Shown piece after piece: positions 17,198 to 27,782 of a stretch of 64,000 bases of DNA (position 1 is the first letter of the stretch; every line of letters starts with the position of its first letter). The notes under the pieces are model-generated. The model had not been told where the DNA came from. It worked only from the letters and a program-made list of their open reading frames with translations, and ran no database searches. A program made the position numbers and the translations under genes. The stretch comes from DSNY01 sp040752195 (GTDB lineage: Bacteria > Pseudomonadota > Gammaproteobacteria > Burkholderiales > Burkholderiaceae_F), in contig JBFMFC010000002.1 of assembly GCA_040752195.1 (NCBI GenBank), forward strand, positions 62,001-126,000, given 5' to 3'.

Positions 17198-19576
17198 ATG
17201 ACCGGACCGACCGAGCGCGTCGCGATCATCACGGTGCACGGCGTCGCCGATCAGCGGCCCGGACAGACGGTGCGCGAGCTGGCGCGGCTGCTGTGCCACG
17301 GCGGCGACGGCCCGCCGCGCTACGTCGAAGGCGAGCTGCACGAGGTCATCGTGCCGGTGAGCCCGCTGGCGCCGGCGCGCGAGAGCGAGCCCGCGGGTGC
17401 GCGCGGCGACGAGCAGAAGCCCACACCCGGCCGGCCGAGCGACTTCTTTCTCGCGCAGCGCGCCGCCGGGCCGGGCTTCGATCTCGGCCTGGCGCTGACC
17501 GATCACTTGTTGCGACGCTACCGTCCCGCCGAACGCGATGCGCTGTACGAGTCGACGCGCATAACGCTCAAGCGGCGCGCGGACGGCACCCCGGTCGACC
17601 TGTACGAGCTGTACTGGGCCGATTTCTCGCGCCTGCAGCCCGGCGGCATCCGCGCACTGTCGGCGTCGTACCAGCTCTTCTTCCATCTCGGCACGCTCGC
17701 GCGCGACATCGTCGACCAGGCCGTGCTCGCCACCGGCGGCGGCCGCGCGTTGCGCGCACTGCAGAAGCTGCACGCCTGGTCGGCCTGGCTGCTCAAGGGA
17801 CCCGCCGCACTGCTGCAGCTCGCCATGTTGCTGCTGGTCGCATTCGGAAGCGCCGCGCTGCTGCCGCCGTCGCAGCATCGCTTCGTGCTCGCGCTCGGTG
17901 GCGGCGTTGCCGCGGTCGTGCTGGCGGTTCTCTCGATGCTCGCCGCGCAGCGCGCGCACGGCGCCGCGGCGAAGTGGCGCGCCGCCCTGCCGTGCGCCAC
18001 GGCGGCGGCCGCGGCGGCCGCGATCGCCGCCACCGCGGTCGTGTCACCCGACGCGATCGTCGAGCTGTACTTCGCCACGGCGATCCTGCTGACCGCAGCG
18101 GCCGGATTTCTGCTCGTGCGTCGCTACGGGGAGACGGTGCGCGGCGTTCGTTCGTTCGGATTCGCCGCCGTCGCGGCCACCGCGGCGCTGCTCGCGACGG
18201 ACGCCGCGCGCATCCGCGCGCACGTCGCCACGGTCGAGGAGTGGATGCTGACCGCGGCGCTGCATACCGGCGAATACCTGCTCGCCGCGCTGCTGTCCGC
18301 CTGGGCGGTGCTGGCGCTGGTGCAGCTCGGCGCACTGCTGCTGGGCTTTGCGATCGCGCGTTCGGCCAGGCACGAGCTGGCGGCTTCGCTCGTGACCGCG
18401 CGCATCGGCATGGTCGTATCCACCGCGCTGTTCGCGTTGTTGAGCGTCGTGCTGTGGTCGGTGATCGCCTACGTGACGGGGCTCGCACTTCAGGATCTGC
18501 TGTTCGAACCCGCGGTCTTCGGCTCCGGGTACCGGTCGGCGGCGATCTTCTTCGAAGGGCAGGTGCAGGACGTGGGCGGCCTGTTCACGCCGCTGCTCGC
18601 GCTGGCCGGACTGGTCGGCGCCGTCGCGCTCGTCGCACTGGCGCCGTCGCTGCGCGAGGAGATCGAGCCGGCGGCGGACGCGCGCTCGCCCGAGCGGAGC
18701 GCGCGCCTCGGGCGCTGGTGGACGGCAGCGCGCGGTGTGCTGGACTGGCTGTTCGGCACCGCGGTCCCGCTCGCCGCGATCGCGGGCGGCGTCGTCTACC
18801 TGCTGTTTCTGCTGGAAAAGTTCTTCGGCGTGCACGGCGCGTTCGAGTGGATCGACGCGCACGACCAGGTGCTGGTGACCATCGGCAAGTGGCTCGCCGG
18901 CGGCGCAGTGACGATCACCGCGCTCGGCGCGCGCTTCACGCGGACCTTCGGCAAGCTGCGCGTCGCGCTCGACGCGGCGCTCGACGTCGACAACTACTTC
19001 CGCGATCCGGCCGATCGCCGGCCGCCGCGCGCGCGAATCTTCTCGCGCTACGCAGCGCTGCTCGACTACGTCCACCGGCGCGGCTACGCGCGCGTCGTGA
19101 TCGTCGCGCACAGCCAGGGCACGGTGATCAGCGCCGACCTGCTGCGCTACCTGCGACTCACAGACCGACTGCGAGCGCTGACCGCGGCCATGCCCATCGC
19201 GCTGGTGACCGCGGGCTGTCCGCTGCGCGACCTGTACGCGGCGCGCTTTCCGTTGCTGTATCGATGGATGGGTGAGCCGCCGCGATCGTTCGCCAACGCG
19301 GCTCCGGCGGCGGCCGAGCTGGGCGTTGCGCACTGGGTCAACGCGTATCGCTCGGGCGACTACGTCGGCCGCGCGATCTGGACGCCGGCCGACGACGACT
19401 CGCTGTTCCGCGTCGCCGGCGTCGACGAATGGCAGCGCGCGGCGCGCGTCGCGGCAGACCGCACCGAGTTCTGCCTGGGCGCGGGCGCGCACACGCACTA
19501 CTTCACGAACGACGCGGCCGCGCTGGCCGTGGCAGTCGACCGCCTGGTCGCGCGAGGAACCGGCGTCGCGGGCTGA
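17198..19576 (+). CDS. Large polytopic membrane protein with alpha/beta-hydrolase motifs
   Basis: I cannot assign this 792-residue protein to a named family. The N-terminus reads IITVHGVADQRPGQT (His14), the oxyanion-type start of an alpha/beta hydrolase. The C-terminal part carries VVIVAHSQGTVIS (Ser639 in H-S-Q-G-T) and a His-rich GAGAHTHYF (His765 and His767), so a Ser-His-acid triad is likely. Between them, roughly residues 190-570, lie about nine hydrophobic segments. The membrane region therefore seems inserted in, or preceding, the hydrolase core. A lipid or ester substrate at the membrane is plausible but unproven. The ATG has a strong GGAGGAG site; it stands alone in its strand run. 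Confidence 0.75.
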   Translation: MTGPTERVAIITVHGVADQRPGQTVRELARLLCHGGDGPPRYVEGELHEVIVPVSPLAPARESEPAGARGDEQKPTPGRPSDFFLAQRAAGPGFDLGLALTDHLLRRYRPAERDALYESTRITLKRRADGTPVDLYELYWADFSRLQPGGIRALSASYQLFFHLGTLARDIVDQAVLATGGGRALRALQKLHAWSAWLLKGPAALLQLAMLLLVAFGSAALLPPSQHRFVLALGGGVAAVVLAVLSMLAAQRAHGAAAKWRAALPCATAAAAAAAIAATAVVSPDAIVELYFATAILLTAAAGFLLVRRYGETVRGVRSFGFAAVAATAALLATDAARIRAHVATVEEWMLTAALHTGEYLLAALLSAWAVLALVQLGALLLGFAIARSARHELAASLVTARIGMVVSTALFALLSVVLWSVIAYVTGLALQDLLFEPAVFGSGYRSAAIFFEGQVQDVGGLFTPLLALAGLVGAVALVALAPSLREEIEPAADARSPERSARLGRWWTAARGVLDWLFGTAVPLAAIAGGVVYLLFLLEKFFGVHGAFEWIDAHDQVLVTIGKWLAGGAVTITALGARFTRTFGKLRVALDAALDVDNYFRDPADRRPPRARIFSRYAALLDYVHRRGYARVVIVAHSQGTVISADLLRYLRLTDRLRALTAAMPIALVTAGCPLRDLYAARFPLLYRWMGEPPRSFANAAPAAAELGVAHWVNAYRSGDYVGRAIWTPADDDSLFRVAGVDEWQRAARVAADRTEFCLGAGAHTHYFTNDAAALAVAVDRLVARGTGVAG

Positions 19577-19585
19577 AGGGCGTCT

Positions 19586-20737
19586 TCACTCTGCCGTGAA
19601 GAACCCCTTCATCCGATCCATGAAGCCCTTCGTCTTGGGCGAGTGCTTCGACCCGCCTTCCTGCAGCGACGCGCCGAACTCGCGCAACAGCTTCTTCTGC
19701 TTCTCGGTGAGCCTTACCGGCGTTTCGACCACGATGTGGCAGTACAGGTCGCCGGGATAGCTCGAGCGCACGCCCTTGATGCCCTTGCCACGCAGTCGGA
19801 AGGTCTTGCCGGTTTGCGTGCCCTCCGGGATCGTCAGGCTGATCTTGCCGTCGAGGGTGGCGACTTCGACGTCGCCGCCGAGCGCCGCAGTGACGATCGA
19901 CACCGGCACCTCGCAGTGCAGGTCGTCGCCGTCGCGCTGGAAGACCTCGTGCGGCTTGATGCGGATCTCGACGTACAGATCGCCCGGCGGGCCGCCGTTC
20001 ATGCCCGGTTCACCTTTGCCCGCGAGCCGGATGCGCTGACCTTCGTCGATGCCGGCGGGGATGTTGACCTCGAGCACCTTGTTCGTCTTGATACGCCCGG
20101 CGCCGCCGCACGCGGCGCATGGCTCGGCAATCACGCGGCCGCTGCCGTGACACGTGGGGCAGGTCTGCTGGATCGAGAAAAAGCCCTGCGTGATCCGCAC
20201 GGCGCCATGCCCGCCGCAGGTCGAGCACGTGCGCGGCTTGGTTCCGGGCTTGGCGCCGCTGCCGTCGCAGGTCTCGCAAGTCTCCCAACTCGGCACGCGG
20301 ATGTCGGTGGTGAAGCCTTGCGCCGCCTGCTCGAGCGTGATCTCCATGTTGTAGCGAAGGTCGGCGCCGCGATAGGCGTTGCTGCGACCGCCGCCCGCGC
20401 GTGCGCCGAAGATGTCGCCGAAGATGTCGCCGAACGCATCGGCAAAGCTGCCGAATCCCTGCGCGCCGGCAAAGCCGCCGGCGCCCGCTGCGCCGGCATC
20501 GACACCGGCATGCCCGAAGCGGTCGTAGGCCGCGCGCTTGGAGGCATCCGACAGGATCTCGTACGCCTCCTTGACTTCCTTGAACCTCTCCTCGGCTTCT
20601 TTCGCCGCGACGCCGTCCTTGCCCTGATTGCGGTCCGGGTGATACTTCATCGCGAGCTTGCGATACGCCTTCTTGATCTCCTCTTCGGAGGCGTTCCTCG
20701 CAACGCCGAGCACATCGTAGTAGTCGCGTTTGGCCAT
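19586..20737 (-). CDS. dnaJ: Chaperone DnaJ (Hsp40)
   Basis: The 383-residue co-chaperone stimulates DnaK ATPase and delivers unfolded clients. The J domain has HPD at 33-35, followed by a Gly/Phe-rich stretch near 74-118. Four zinc-finger repeats start at Cys154, Cys171, Cys193 and Cys207 (each CxxC followed by G-rich residues), then the C-terminal substrate-binding barrels. This is a complete type I DnaJ. It is the last gene of grpE-dnaK-dnaJ, 92 bases behind dnaK with a hairpin in that gap. A nine-base gap separates it from the convergent hydrolase gene. Confidence 0.98.
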   Translation of the reverse strand: MAKRDYYDVLGVARNASEEEIKKAYRKLAMKYHPDRNQGKDGVAAKEAEERFKEVKEAYEILSDASKRAAYDRFGHAGVDAGAAGAGGFAGAQGFGSFADAFGDIFGDIFGARAGGGRSNAYRGADLRYNMEITLEQAAQGFTTDIRVPSWETCETCDGSGAKPGTKPRTCSTCGGHGAVRITQGFFSIQQTCPTCHGSGRVIAEPCAACGGAGRIKTNKVLEVNIPAGIDEGQRIRLAGKGEPGMNGGPPGDLYVEIRIKPHEVFQRDGDDLHCEVPVSIVTAALGGDVEVATLDGKISLTIPEGTQTGKTFRLRGKGIKGVRSSYPGDLYCHIVVETPVRLTEKQKKLLREFGASLQEGGSKHSPKTKGFMDRMKGFFTAE

Positions 20738-20766
20738 CGTCAGCTCAGGACTTCATTACGCAAGAA

Positions 20767-20808
20767 CGCCGAGTCGGGGGCGACGGCATCGCCCGCTCGA
20801 ACTCGGCG
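20767..20808 (-). terminator. Hairpin between dnaK and dnaJ, possible attenuator or mRNA-stability element
   Basis: The outer arms CGCCGAGT (20767-20774) and ACTCGGCG (20801-20808) pair perfectly over eight bases, and an inner GGGCGA/TCGCCC stem lies within. Reading on the minus strand the stem is followed by TTCTTGCGT, a poor uridine run, so partial termination or 3'-end protection of dnaK mRNA is more likely than a full stop. Confidence 0.45.
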
Positions 20809-20829
20809 CCCGGCAGGTCAGGCAATGCG

Positions 20830-22770
<1,941 letters not shown>

Positions 22771-22820
22771 AAGTCCCCTCTGCTGGATCCGAAAATGGCC
22801 GGTGAACCGAACTGCCGCTT

Positions 22821-22848
22821 ACTTGAGGCTGTGCGCAGCGCTTTCAAG
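22821..22848 (-). promoter_or_regulatory. Candidate heat-shock (sigma-32) promoter of dnaK
   Basis: On the minus strand CTTGAAA (22842-22848, exact -35 consensus) is followed after 13 bases by CCTCAAGT (22821-22828), a partial match to the CCCCATnT -10. Transcription would begin near 22813, about 43 bases before the dnaK ATG. It overlaps the grpE stop codon, so it would allow extra dnaK-dnaJ expression. Confidence 0.4.
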
Positions 22849-23434
22849 CGCCGCGGTCGGACGCGCTCGTCGCGTCCTCGCCCCGCGCGACGGCCACCAT
22901 CGCTGGACGCAGCACGCGCTCGGCGATCATCCAGCCCTTCTGGAACACCGCGGCCACGTGATTGGGCGGACAAGCGGCTGTCGCCGGCACCGTCGAGATC
23001 GCCTGGTGACGATACGGGTCGAACTTCTCGCCCTTGGGGTCGATCGCCGTGAGCCGGCTCTTCTCGAAAGCGGACTTCAACTGCCGCAGCGTCAGCTCGA
23101 TGCCCTGACGCATCGACTCGACCGTCGCGTTGTCGGTCTCGAGCGCTTTTTCCAGGCTGTCCATGACCGGCAAGAGATCCGCGGCGAACGACTCGATCGC
23201 GTACCTGTGCGCCTTGGCGATGTCCTCCTGCGCGCGCTTGCGCACGTTCTCGGCCTCGGCCTTGGCGCGAAGGAACAACTCGTAGTTCTCGCTCGCCTTG
23301 GCGAGAGCGGCTTGCAGCTCCTGTTCGACCTCGCTCACGCTGGCCGACGGCAATGCCGCCGGCTCGTTCTCGACCTCAGCGACCGGCGCGCCGACCGCAT
23401 CCTTGACCTCCGGAGCCCGTTCCGGCTCAGCCAT
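22844..23434 (-). CDS. grpE: Nucleotide exchange factor GrpE
   Basis: A 196-residue protein that releases ADP from DnaK. The acidic N-terminus leads to a long coiled coil (about residues 30-85: VSEVEQELQAALAKASENYELF, RAKAEAENVRKRAQED). The C-terminal beta domain has the family motif FDPYRHQAI followed by VAAVFQKGWMIAERVLRPAMVAVA. The start codon follows GGAGGAACC. It leads grpE-dnaK-dnaJ and has a good heat-shock promoter 53 bases upstream. The final residues are a Ser/Ala/Asp tail. Confidence 0.97.
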   Translation of the reverse strand: MAEPERAPEVKDAVGAPVAEVENEPAALPSASVSEVEQELQAALAKASENYELFLRAKAEAENVRKRAQEDIAKAHRYAIESFAADLLPVMDSLEKALETDNATVESMRQGIELTLRQLKSAFEKSRLTAIDPKGEKFDPYRHQAISTVPATAACPPNHVAAVFQKGWMIAERVLRPAMVAVARGEDATSASDRGA

Positions 23435-23486
23435 GGTTCCTCCGCATCTGCTTGTTATCGACGAAGCACATCACCGATCTCGGGCA

Positions 23487-23514
23487 CGTTGGGGGCGTGA
23501 CGGCCGATTTCAAG
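23487..23514 (-). promoter_or_regulatory. Heat-shock (sigma-32) promoter of grpE-dnaK-dnaJ
   Basis: Reading the minus strand, CTTGAAA (23508-23514) and CCCCAACG (23487-23494) are 13 bases apart, close to the sigma-32 consensus CTTGAAA-N11-16-CCCCATnT. The start would be near 23479 and the leader about 45 bases to the grpE ATG. The surrounding 313-base gap (23435-23747) shows no other element I can name. Confidence 0.65.
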
Positions 23515-23747
23515 CCTGCCTGCGGCCTGATTCGCGGCGCGCAGCAACGTCCTGACCCGATCGAGCCGTCGGCGGGCTACGCCGCCGGCGGCTGACGCCC
23601 GCGTCGCGTACGTACAACACCACGATGCCCGTGGGCCGGGTGAAATCGCTCTCGCGGCCGCTCGGGCTAAAGCAACCGTTCTCGCCGGAACGCGTGATCG
23701 GATGACCTTCCGCGCTTGGGGATGAGGCCCCCACAATCGCGGCCGCG

Positions 23748-24152
23748 ATGACCGTTTTCCCGGATACCCAGGCCGTTGGGCTCGAGCGCTCGCGCCGCGC
23801 GACGGCGCGCGAGACCTTCGTGAGCCAAACGCCGCTTGCGCTCGTGGCGATCCTCGCCATTGCCGCGATCGTGGCGGTCAACTCCCGGGAGGCGCCCGGA
23901 TCGTCCGCTACCGCTGCCGCGCCGGGATCGCAGTCCGCCGCCGGATCGACCGCCTGCGCGGACTGCGGCGAGGTCGTTGCGATCAGGCCGATCTCGGCTG
24001 CCGAACCGGGCGTGGCCGGACCCAACCGTGAATTCGCGGTCGAGGTGCGGATGAGCGACGGGTCGCTGCGCGTGGTCAAGCAGTCCGCTAGCGGCGTCGA
24101 TGTCGGCGACCGCGTCCGCGTCAACGGCAACGCGTTGACGATCGGCAGGTAG
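23748..24152 (+). CDS. Hypothetical membrane-anchored protein with a small C-terminal beta domain
   Basis: A 134-residue protein with one hydrophobic helix (about 28-45: TPLALVAILAIAAIVAVN), a Ser/Ala-rich spacer, a CADC pair near residues 66-69 and a C-terminal domain (VRMSDGSLRVVKQSASGVDVGDRVRVNG) resembling the beta-rich tail of SlyB-like outer-membrane lipoproteins. The glycine-zipper part of SlyB is absent. It likely faces the periplasm. A GTG at 23820 would start right before the hydrophobic helix and may be the true start. Its stop touches the convergent hemH stop. Function unknown. Confidence 0.65.
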   Translation: MTVFPDTQAVGLERSRRATARETFVSQTPLALVAILAIAAIVAVNSREAPGSSATAAAPGSQSAAGSTACADCGEVVAIRPISAAEPGVAGPNREFAVEVRMSDGSLRVVKQSASGVDVGDRVRVNGNALTIGR

Positions 24153-25265
24153 TCAGCGTTCCGCGCCAAGGAGCCGCGCATGGGCGCGGCTTGTTTCCGC
24201 CTGTGCGTCGCGCCGCGCGCGGTCGGCACGGGCGACGGGCCATCCCTGCAGGTGGCGAGCCACCAGATCGGCCAAGGCGCGGATGAAGTCGGGCCGGTCG
24301 TTCGGGCACGCGATGTAGTGAAACTGCCTGCCGCCGGCGGACAGGAACGTTTGCTTTCCTTCCAGCGCGATTTCCTCGAGCGTCTCCAGGCAGTCGGCGA
24401 CGAAGCCCGGGCAGATCACGTCCGCCCGCGCCGTGCCCTGCCGCGCCAGCGCGGCCAACGTCGGCGCCGTATACGGCTGCAGCCACTCGGCGCGGCCGAA
24501 GCGCGACTGGAACGTCACCCGATACTCGTCTTTCGCCAGCCCGAGCGCTTCGGCGAGCAGACGTGCGGTCTTCTGGCATTCGCAGTGGTACGGGTCGCCG
24601 AGGTCGAGCACCCGTCTGGGCACGCCGTGGAAGCTCATCACGAGCTTGCCGCCTTCGTCCGGCGCCCGGCCGTGCCTGCTCCAGTGGGCGAGCACGCTGT
24701 TTTTTAGCGCGTCGATGTAGCCGGGATCGTCGTGAAAGTGCCGGATCGTGCGCAACTCGGGCACGTTGCGCGTGCGCGCGAGCACGGCGCCGACCGCGTC
24801 GAACACCGACGCCGTCGTGCTGCCCGAGTACTGCGGATAAAGCGGAACGACCAGGACGCGCTCGGTCCGCGCGCCGCGCAGCTCGGCAAGCACCGACGCG
24901 ATCGACGGCTCGCCGTAGCGCATGGCCAGTCGAACGTCGACATCGAAGCCCTGCTCGCCCAGGTAGCCGCGCAGCAGCAGCGCCTGCTGCTCCGAGTGCA
25001 GCTTCAGCGGAGACCCCTGCGGCGTCCAGATCGCCGCGTACTTGGCCGCCGACCGGCGGGGACGCAGCGTCAGCACGAGGCCGTAGAGGATCGGCCACCA
25101 CACGGCGCGCGGGATCTCGACGACGCGCGGGTCCGACAGGAACTCGCGCAGATACCTGCGCACGGCGCCCGCGGTGGGCGCCTCCGGCGTGCCGAGGTTG
25201 ACCAGCAGCACGGCGGTGCGGCCGGGCGTTCCGTGGGCGTACGGGGGCTCTGGAAAGTACGACAT
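24153..25265 (-). CDS. hemH: Ferrochelatase
   Basis: A 370-residue enzyme inserting Fe2+ into protoporphyrin IX, the last step of haem synthesis, at the cytoplasmic face of the membrane. The N-terminus has AVLLVNLGTPEAPT. The metal-inserting histidine lies in SFHGVPRR (His213) and the acidic EC-type region in FQSRFGRAEWLQPYT. The segment LVVPLYPQYSGSTTASVFD is typical. The ATG at 25265 is chosen because an upstream in-frame extension (114 bases) is proline-rich and not conserved in style. HemH near grpE/dnaK and hrcA is a common betaproteobacterial layout. Confidence 0.96.
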   Translation of the reverse strand: MSYFPEPPYAHGTPGRTAVLLVNLGTPEAPTAGAVRRYLREFLSDPRVVEIPRAVWWPILYGLVLTLRPRRSAAKYAAIWTPQGSPLKLHSEQQALLLRGYLGEQGFDVDVRLAMRYGEPSIASVLAELRGARTERVLVVPLYPQYSGSTTASVFDAVGAVLARTRNVPELRTIRHFHDDPGYIDALKNSVLAHWSRHGRAPDEGGKLVMSFHGVPRRVLDLGDPYHCECQKTARLLAEALGLAKDEYRVTFQSRFGRAEWLQPYTAPTLAALARQGTARADVICPGFVADCLETLEEIALEGKQTFLSAGGRQFHYIACPNDRPDFIRALADLVARHLQGWPVARADRARRDAQAETSRAHARLLGAER

Positions 25266-25397
25266 CGCAGGTTCGGGGGGCGGCGGGATGTTATCGCCTC
25301 GCCGCTGGCGACCCGAATCCGACCGTCCGACGGCAAGTCGTCGGGGTCGCTCGCTCGCCCTAGCGCATTGCGGGTACACAAGGTGCCCATGGCATGT

Positions 25398-25427
25398 TTG
25401 CGCGATCCGGTACCACAGGGAAATAAT
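25398..25427 (+). promoter_or_regulatory. Candidate promoter for DUF6502-DUF5666 pair
   Basis: TTGCGC (25398-25403) and AATAAT (25422-25427) are 18 bases apart, giving a start near 25434 and a leader of about 20 bases. This AT-rich patch is unusual in this sequence. Confidence 0.4.
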
Positions 25428-25456
25428 CCCCTCGACCGCCCGAGCCCTCCGACATC

Positions 25457-26317
25457 TTGAACCCGCCCGCCCAGCCGTCGCGCGCCGACGTTCTGCTCGA
25501 TGAGTCGATGACGATCATGGCGCCGCTGGTGCGTGCGCTGATCGCGCACGGCGTCACGTATCCGCAGTTCGCGCAGGCCTTGAAGCGGGTCTTCCTCGAC
25601 GCCGCGCGCGCCGAGCTCGCGCAAGACGGCAAGAAACCGTCGGACTCGGCACTGAGCCTGCGCTCGGGCGTGCATCGCAAGGACGTGCGAACGTTCAACG
25701 CACGCGGCGCGCTCAAGCCCAGCGGCCACCGCACGCTGTCGATGGCGTCGCTGGTGTTCGCGAAGTGGAGCCGCGACGCGGCCTACGTGGGCGCCGACGG
25801 CGCACCGCGGCCGCTGCCGCTGCGTTCGCGCGCCGCCGACGAGCTGTCGTTCGAGACGCTGACCTGGTCGATCTCGAAGGACTTTCACCCGCGCTCGATC
25901 CTCGACGAACTGCTGCGGCTGAACCTCGCCGCGGTCGAGGGCGAAACGGTGCGTCTGAAGGCCGAGGCTTTCGTGCCGACCGAGGCATTCACGGACCTGG
26001 CGCATTTCTTCGGCGCCAACCTGCGCGATCACGCGGCCGCCAGCGCCGACAACCTGCTGCGCGCGGGCCGGGATCTGCCGCCGCGTTTTCTCGAGCGCGC
26101 GACCTTTGCCGACGGCCTGACCGAAGCCTCGATCGAGGTGCTCGGCCGGCTCGCGCGCGAGATCTGGACCGATGCGGCCAGGCGCATGTACGAGGCCGCC
26201 GCGCGGCGCGTCGAAGGCGACGCCGGCGCGGCCCCCGAGCACGCGGACCGGCGCATGCGGTTCGGCATGTACTTCTACTCCGAGCCGGTACCTCCGCCCG
26301 CCGAAGGCGACGGCTGA
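25457..26317 (+). CDS. DUF6502 family protein
   Basis: The 286-residue cytoplasmic protein resembles DUF6502: an early helical domain (APLVRALIAHGVTYPQFAQALKRVFLDAA), then LRSGVHRKDVRTF that looks like a winged-helix recognition region, and a C-terminal half with RMRFGMYFYSEP. The fold suggests DNA binding, but function is not known. A TTG is the earliest start; an ATG at 25508 (residue 18) is the alternative and would keep the whole domain. It is followed after 22 bases by the DUF5666 lipoprotein, a pairing I recall as recurrent in Burkholderiales, so a shared role, perhaps in cell-envelope regulation, is inferred. Confidence 0.75.
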   Translation: MNPPAQPSRADVLLDESMTIMAPLVRALIAHGVTYPQFAQALKRVFLDAARAELAQDGKKPSDSALSLRSGVHRKDVRTFNARGALKPSGHRTLSMASLVFAKWSRDAAYVGADGAPRPLPLRSRAADELSFETLTWSISKDFHPRSILDELLRLNLAAVEGETVRLKAEAFVPTEAFTDLAHFFGANLRDHAAASADNLLRAGRDLPPRFLERATFADGLTEASIEVLGRLAREIWTDAARRMYEAAARRVEGDAGAAPEHADRRMRFGMYFYSEPVPPPAEGDG

Positions 26318-26339
26318 GCGACCGATGGCAGGAACGACG

Positions 26340-27767
26340 ATGAAATCGAATCCCGGAATCCTCGCGCCCCTGATGGCCTTGACCCTCGCACTGACGGCCT
26401 GCGGCGGCGATCAGCAGCTCGCCAGCGGCGGCGTCGGCGAAGGCGGCACCGGGATCGTGATCGGCACGACGACCGGATTCGGCAGCGTGATCGTCGACGG
26501 TGCGCCCTGGGATGACCGCGATGCGAGGATCGAAGTCGAGGCGGATCCGAGTGCCCCGGCCGAGCTGGCCGATATCAAGCTCGGACAGCGCGTCGAGATC
26601 GAATTCGCACCGCCCGACATCGCGCGCCGCATCCGTATCGAGCCCGAGGCGATCGGCCCGATCGCGTCGATCGGCCCGGCCGCGGATGAATTCACCGTTG
26701 CCGGTCAGCGCGTCCGGGTCAACGCCGACCCGCTCGCCGGCCCGGTCACGCTGTTCGACGGTGTCGCGGATCTCGCCGGTCTGGCGGTCGCCGACATCGT
26801 CGAAATCCATGGCACGCCGCGCTTCGACGCCGTCGCCGGGCGCAGCGTCGTCGTCGCGTCGCGCATCGAACGACGCGCCGCGCTGCCGGCCGGGCTGATT
26901 CGGGTCTCCGGCGAGGTGCAGGAGTACGACCCTGCGATGGGTCGCTTCCGGCTCGGAGAGCTGACGGTCGCCGCGGGGACCGCGCTGATCACCCCGGCCA
27001 ACCGCGGCCTCGCGAACGGGCAGTCGGTGGTCGTGTGGGGCGAAGCGCTGCCGGCCGCGGGCCGGACGCTGAACGCGCGCTTCATCCGGATCCGCGAACG
27101 CGCGACCTCCGGCCGCGAAGCGCAGATCGCCGGCCCGGTGAGCCGCTACGACGCGGCCAACGCCCGCTTCGAGATCGGCGGGGTGCGCGTGGACGCCCGC
27201 GCGGCGATGATCGAACCGGCCTCACAAACGCTCGCGGACGGCAAGTACGTGGTGGCCGGCGGCCGCTTCGGCAGCGACGGCGTGCTGCTGGCGTCGCGCG
27301 TCAAGATCCGCCGGCCGGGCGCGGGCGACATCGAGATCGAGCTCAGGGGAACCGTCACCGACTTCGTCAGCGCGGCCGACTTCCGCGTGCGCGGCGTACG
27401 GGTCGACGCTTCGGCTGCGCGCCTGACGGCCTGCCCGGCGGCGGCGCTGGCGGCGGATCGGTACGTGCAGATCGAAGGCAGCCTGCAGGCCGGCCGAGTT
27501 GTCGCATCGCAGGTGCACTGCCGTCCCGAGCCCGGGACCGGCGCGGTCGTCGAACGCAGCGGTCGCGCGGACAACGTCGACGCGGCGGCGCGCACGTTCA
27601 CGCTGACCCCCGTTTCGGGCGCGGCGCTCGCGGTCGCCTGGACCGACACGACGCTGTTCGTCGCGCCGCTCACGCCGCAGACGCTCGCCGCAAGCAGCGT
27701 GAAAGTCACCGGCTATTTCGGCGCCGGCGGCGCGTTCACCGCGCGCAGGATCCAGCGGCGGGACTGA
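26340..27767 (+). CDS. DUF5666 repeat lipoprotein
   Basis: A 475-residue exported lipoprotein. Signal peptide II ends at the lipobox LTAC (about residue 20), with GGD after the cysteine. The rest consists of about six repeats of a 60-75-residue beta-rich unit of DUF5666 type, with recurrent phrases such as FxxxGVRVDA, ANGxxVxVxG and VxASRxxxR. It is predicted to sit in the outer or inner membrane facing the periplasm. The ATG at 26340 is preferred to 26325 because AGGAA lies five bases upstream. Function unknown; a beta-repeat scaffold or ligand binder is possible. Confidence 0.8.
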   Translation: MKSNPGILAPLMALTLALTACGGDQQLASGGVGEGGTGIVIGTTTGFGSVIVDGAPWDDRDARIEVEADPSAPAELADIKLGQRVEIEFAPPDIARRIRIEPEAIGPIASIGPAADEFTVAGQRVRVNADPLAGPVTLFDGVADLAGLAVADIVEIHGTPRFDAVAGRSVVVASRIERRAALPAGLIRVSGEVQEYDPAMGRFRLGELTVAAGTALITPANRGLANGQSVVVWGEALPAAGRTLNARFIRIRERATSGREAQIAGPVSRYDAANARFEIGGVRVDARAAMIEPASQTLADGKYVVAGGRFGSDGVLLASRVKIRRPGAGDIEIELRGTVTDFVSAADFRVRGVRVDASAARLTACPAAALAADRYVQIEGSLQAGRVVASQVHCRPEPGTGAVVERSGRADNVDAAARTFTLTPVSGAALAVAWTDTTLFVAPLTPQTLAASSVKVTGYFGAGGAFTARRIQRRD

Positions 27768-27782
27768 CCGCTCGCCGGGACG

